The notes below the pieces were generated by a model. That model was not told the origin of the DNA and made no database searches. It was given only the letters and a program-made list of their open reading frames with translations. DNA of 64,000 bases from JAGOUN01 sp040389005 (GTDB lineage: Bacteria > Pseudomonadota > Gammaproteobacteria > JAGOUN01): positions 6,025 through 70,024 of the forward strand of contig JAZKAS010000021.1 of assembly GCA_040389005.1 (NCBI GenBank). Reading direction: 5' to 3'. Shown one piece after another: positions 61,912 to 64,000 of the stretch; within the stretch, counting starts at the first letter, position 1, and each line of letters starts with the position of its first letter. Made by a program: the position numbers and the translations under genes.

Positions 61912-61929
61912 AAAGAACACCTGTTCTTT
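61912..61929. terminator. Small hairpin upstream of the exported-protein 3' end
   Basis: AAAGAACA-CC-TGTTCTTT inverted repeat in the gap after the exported gene on the minus strand. With a TTATGAAAG context after it on the minus strand, it could be a weak terminator. Confidence 0.35.
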
Positions 61930-61944
61930 AGATAAAATAGCCGC

Positions 61945-62442
61945 TTAATCTGTGTTAGACACCCCAATGAATTTCCCTTTACATTCCGGCGTTGCCCAAA
62001 CCGTATTCGTCACACCAGTATCAGACAAATTCTGCTGATATTCCCACAAAGGTGAACTCCATATTTTTTTGCCTTCAGTATCTTCAAGCCACACTTCGGC
62101 ATTGACGGTGTTAAAGCCTAGACTATGTTTATAGGTGGTTGTGTAAGAAAGATATTTGATGTAAACCCCATTTTCAGCCTTAATACCTTGTTTAATTTGA
62201 TCGATAGTTGTACGTAGTGTGTTGGGCGTATGTGATAAACAAAATGCAGCCGATACAGGATGTTTGGTATCCGTGCGAGGTTGAATATCATAAAAAGTCG
62301 GTGTCCAGATCACTTCAGGACCGGGTTGCTTTGTCGCAGCATGCGCATAAGCGCTTAAAAGGTTTATCGCTAGTACGGTCAATAATACTTTTTTTAAATT
62401 CTTTTTGGCTGAGAATTGTAAAAAATGAAGTGCTAATTCCAT
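61945..62442 (-). CDS. Exported protein of unknown function (165 aa)
   Basis: From ATG at 62442, with AAAGAAGGAAAA upstream, it encodes 165 residues. The N-terminus MELALHFLQFSAKKNLKKVLLTVLAINLLSAYAHA is a long signal peptide, read as KKVLLTVLAINLLSAYAHA with AHA cleavage. The mature beta-rich part contains AEVWLEDTEGKKIWSSPLWEY and one Cys pair (FCLSH and PECKG). An in-frame ATG at 62661 would run over the divergent promoter and is rejected. No family is recognised. Confidence 0.75.
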   Translation of the reverse strand: MELALHFLQFSAKKNLKKVLLTVLAINLLSAYAHAATKQPGPEVIWTPTFYDIQPRTDTKHPVSAAFCLSHTPNTLRTTIDQIKQGIKAENGVYIKYLSYTTTYKHSLGFNTVNAEVWLEDTEGKKIWSSPLWEYQQNLSDTGVTNTVWATPECKGKFIGVSNTD

Positions 62443-62576
62443 TTTTCCTTCTTTTTTGGGAATACTGATGCAGAATTGTAGACTTGCTTGCAGTTTTAAG
62501 TCAATTGACGAAATTAAGTCGCCAACTCTGTCAATTTCAGTATAATTACCCCGCTCGAAAACAACGGAGGTCTCAC

Positions 62577-63296
62577 ATGATTCGAATGCAACCCAGGGTA
62601 TTATGGTTTTTGATGCTAAGTTACAGCATGGTCTTAGTATTTGCGAATTGGTTCGCGGCACGTTTAATTACGTTTCACGGGTTTACAACCGATGGCGGCA
62701 CGTTATTATTTCCCTTAACGTTTATTATTACGGATATGATTGCAGAAGTGTATGGCTATAAACACGCGCGCCGCGCTATCTGGGCGGGTTTTTTATTTAA
62801 TTTGCTGTTTCTTGGTTATGGTCATTTGATTGCTTTATTTCCAACCCCGGATTATTACCAAGCCTACTCCGGCATTGATCAGATAATTGCGGCAAGTTCG
62901 CGTATTGTGTTGGCATCACTGGTTAGTTATTTGTGTGCAGAACCGTTAAATATTTATTTAGTGGCAAAAATGAAAATTTGGTGCGAAGGTAGAAAAATGG
63001 CGTTGCGTTTTGTGCTTTCAACTGTAATAGCAGCCGCGATAGATACTTCTATTTTTTGCTCATTAGCGTTTGGCGGTATTATTCCAATGAATGAATTGGT
63101 GATGTTTATTGTTACCATGTGGGCGATAAAAGTAGCGATTGAAATTATTGGCTTGCCGATCTCGGTTCGTTTGGCGAAATTTTTAAAGAAATATGAACAA
63201 TTGGATATTTACGATAATCATACAGAATTTACTTTATTGAGTTTAGATGGTGAATATAGTAACAGTGCAAATCATATGGTGGCTGCACACAAATGA
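62577..63296 (+). CDS. yhhQ: Queuosine precursor transporter (YhhQ/VUT family)
   Basis: A 239-residue membrane protein with six hydrophobic segments. LIxFxG-like RLITFHGFTTDGGTLLFPLTFIITDMIAEVYGYKHARRAIW, shown here as TLLFPLTFIITDMIAEVYGY, is the signature of VUT/YhhQ transporters of preQ0/preQ1. Start ATG at 62577 follows ACGGAGGTCTCAC; earlier in-frame starts have no ribosome-binding site. Its stop overlaps the tgt start (ATGA), which supports a queuosine role. Confidence 0.9.
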   Translation: MIRMQPRVLWFLMLSYSMVLVFANWFAARLITFHGFTTDGGTLLFPLTFIITDMIAEVYGYKHARRAIWAGFLFNLLFLGYGHLIALFPTPDYYQAYSGIDQIIAASSRIVLASLVSYLCAEPLNIYLVAKMKIWCEGRKMALRFVLSTVIAAAIDTSIFCSLAFGGIIPMNELVMFIVTMWAIKVAIEIIGLPISVRLAKFLKKYEQLDIYDNHTEFTLLSLDGEYSNSANHMVAAHK

Positions 63297-64000
63297 TGTC
63301 TCCAAAATTTCAAACAAAACTTGTCAAACAGCACGCACATTCATCAGCGCGTGTGACGACGGTGACGACACCTCATGGTGATTTTACAACACCAACGTTT
63401 ATGCCGGTCGGAACACGAGCTGCTGTCAATTGCATGACCGCGCATGAATTGACAGAAACAAATTCGCAAATTATTTTGGGCGGCAATACCTATCATATGT
63501 TGGTGACTCCAGGTACGGAATTTATTCAAAATGCCGGCGGCATGCATCGTATGATGGCTTGGAATAAGCCCATGCTGACCGATAGTGGTGGCTATCAAGT
63601 GTTTAGTCTGTCACAAAATTCGAAAATTTGTAAAATTGATGAAAATGGGGCGAAATTCAAACATCCTGAAACAGGCAAATTCATTTTAATGACGCCACAA
63701 GTGTCGATCGAAACACAAAAAATTATCGGTGCTGACATTATTATGGCGTTTGATCAATGTACGCCGGATACGGGTGGACGTGCGATCGCAGAACTTGCCA
63801 TGGAACGTACGCATCGTTGGTTATTAGAATCGATTGAAACACATCAAAAAAATACCCAATCGGCTTATGGTCATGAACAAGCGTTATTCGGCATTGTGCA
63901 GGGCGGATTATTTAAAGATTTACGCGAGCAATCGCTGGAATTTTTATTGCAACAACCGCTCGATGGTATTGCGATCGGCGGTGAATCGATCGGTTATTCT
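63293..64000 (+). CDS. tgt: Queuine tRNA-ribosyltransferase (cut by window edge)
   Basis: Exchanges guanine 34 for preQ1 in tRNAs with GUN anticodons. The visible 236 residues start MMSPKFQTKLVKQHAHSSAR, then TPTFMPVGTRAAV, LGGNTYHMLVTPG and the active-site region MLTDSGGYQVFSL with its Asp, then FDQCTPD and FGIVQGGLFKDLREQS. About 140 residues of the usual ~375 lie outside the window. It overlaps the transporter gene by 4 bases. Confidence 0.95.
   Translation, partial: MMSPKFQTKLVKQHAHSSARVTTVTTPHGDFTTPTFMPVGTRAAVNCMTAHELTETNSQIILGGNTYHMLVTPGTEFIQNAGGMHRMMAWNKPMLTDSGGYQVFSLSQNSKICKIDENGAKFKHPETGKFILMTPQVSIETQKIIGADIIMAFDQCTPDTGGRAIAELAMERTHRWLLESIETHQKNTQSAYGHEQALFGIVQGGLFKDLREQSLEFLLQQPLDGIAIGGESIGYS

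Noticed and set aside
63344..63598. Minus-strand 84-codon ORF within tgt
   Set aside because: Antisense shadow of a conserved gene with Cys/His-rich but meaningless translation.

Overview
The window is a stretch of an AT-rich gammaproteobacterial chromosome around the replication origin. Housekeeping genes (glmS, glmU, mnmG, mnmE, psd, gyrB, recF, dnaN, dnaA, yidC, yidD, rnpA, rpmH, lptM-dapF, coq7, acnA, tgt) are clearly gammaproteobacterial. The low GC, decayed genes, large lineage-specific proteins (one with an N-terminal J-domain) and toxin-antitoxin pairs suggest a host-associated Legionellales/Coxiellaceae-like lineage. That placement is inference; no tRNA, rRNA, IS element, prophage or CRISPR array was seen. 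Two runs of ten Ns (23572-23581 and 31533-31542) show a draft assembly, and they break kbl and recF.

Layout. 1-6.4 kb: cca (cut by the window edge), glmS-thiN, a DUF2975/HTH pair, a DUF4143 ATPase remnant and glmU. 6.8-10.9 kb: a 1373-residue J-domain protein. 10.9-16.2 kb, mostly minus strand: HD phosphohydrolase, psd, a 63-residue orphan, mnmG and a MazEF-type pair. 16.2-24.7 kb: a YeiH-type membrane protein, a degenerate Clp-like AAA+ protein, metN-metI, then tdh, a small ORF, a DUF1543 gene and kbl on the opposite strand, and metQ. 24.8-28.2 kb: a Phd/PIN toxin-antitoxin pair and a peroxide-defence block (ahpD, ahpC, divergent oxyR). 28.3-38.4 kb: the origin region. 38.4-43.9 kb: dapF, an ATPase, hemW, mdh, a lytic-transglycosylase-like lipoprotein and rdgB.

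43.9-46.7 kb is an islet of unusual genes: a small Cys-rich peptide, an exported protein, a possible hotdog/FcoT-like protein, a sulfotransferase and a WxxHIL/FGxxLH-type small protein. It sits between rdgB and an ABC exporter pair and is followed by a scar holding broken copies of both neighbours. 46.9-64 kb: ABC exporter, rsmE, two large orphan genes, coq7, mnmE, an MFS transporter, acnA, a DUF1016 (YhcG-type) nuclease, SIR2-like gene debris, an exported orphan, and a queuosine operon (YhhQ-type transporter and tgt, cut by the right edge).

The origin region is rearranged. In most gammaproteobacteria rpmH-rnpA-yidD-yidC points away from dnaA with oriC between; here rpmH-rnpA-yidD-yidC-dnaA-dnaN-recF-gyrB all run one way. 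The best oriC candidate (two perfect DnaA boxes beside an AT-rich stretch) lies upstream of rpmH, next to the divergent lptM-dapF. A 24-bp parS-like palindrome lies between recF and dnaN, a second parS-like half-site abuts the recF gap, and two palindromic MITE-like elements flank dnaN.

The most interesting candidates for undescribed biology are the 43.9-46.6 kb islet, the Clp-like protein with altered nucleotide-binding motifs beside metNI, the J-domain giant, and the intergenic repeat that appears to form the N-terminus of yidD.
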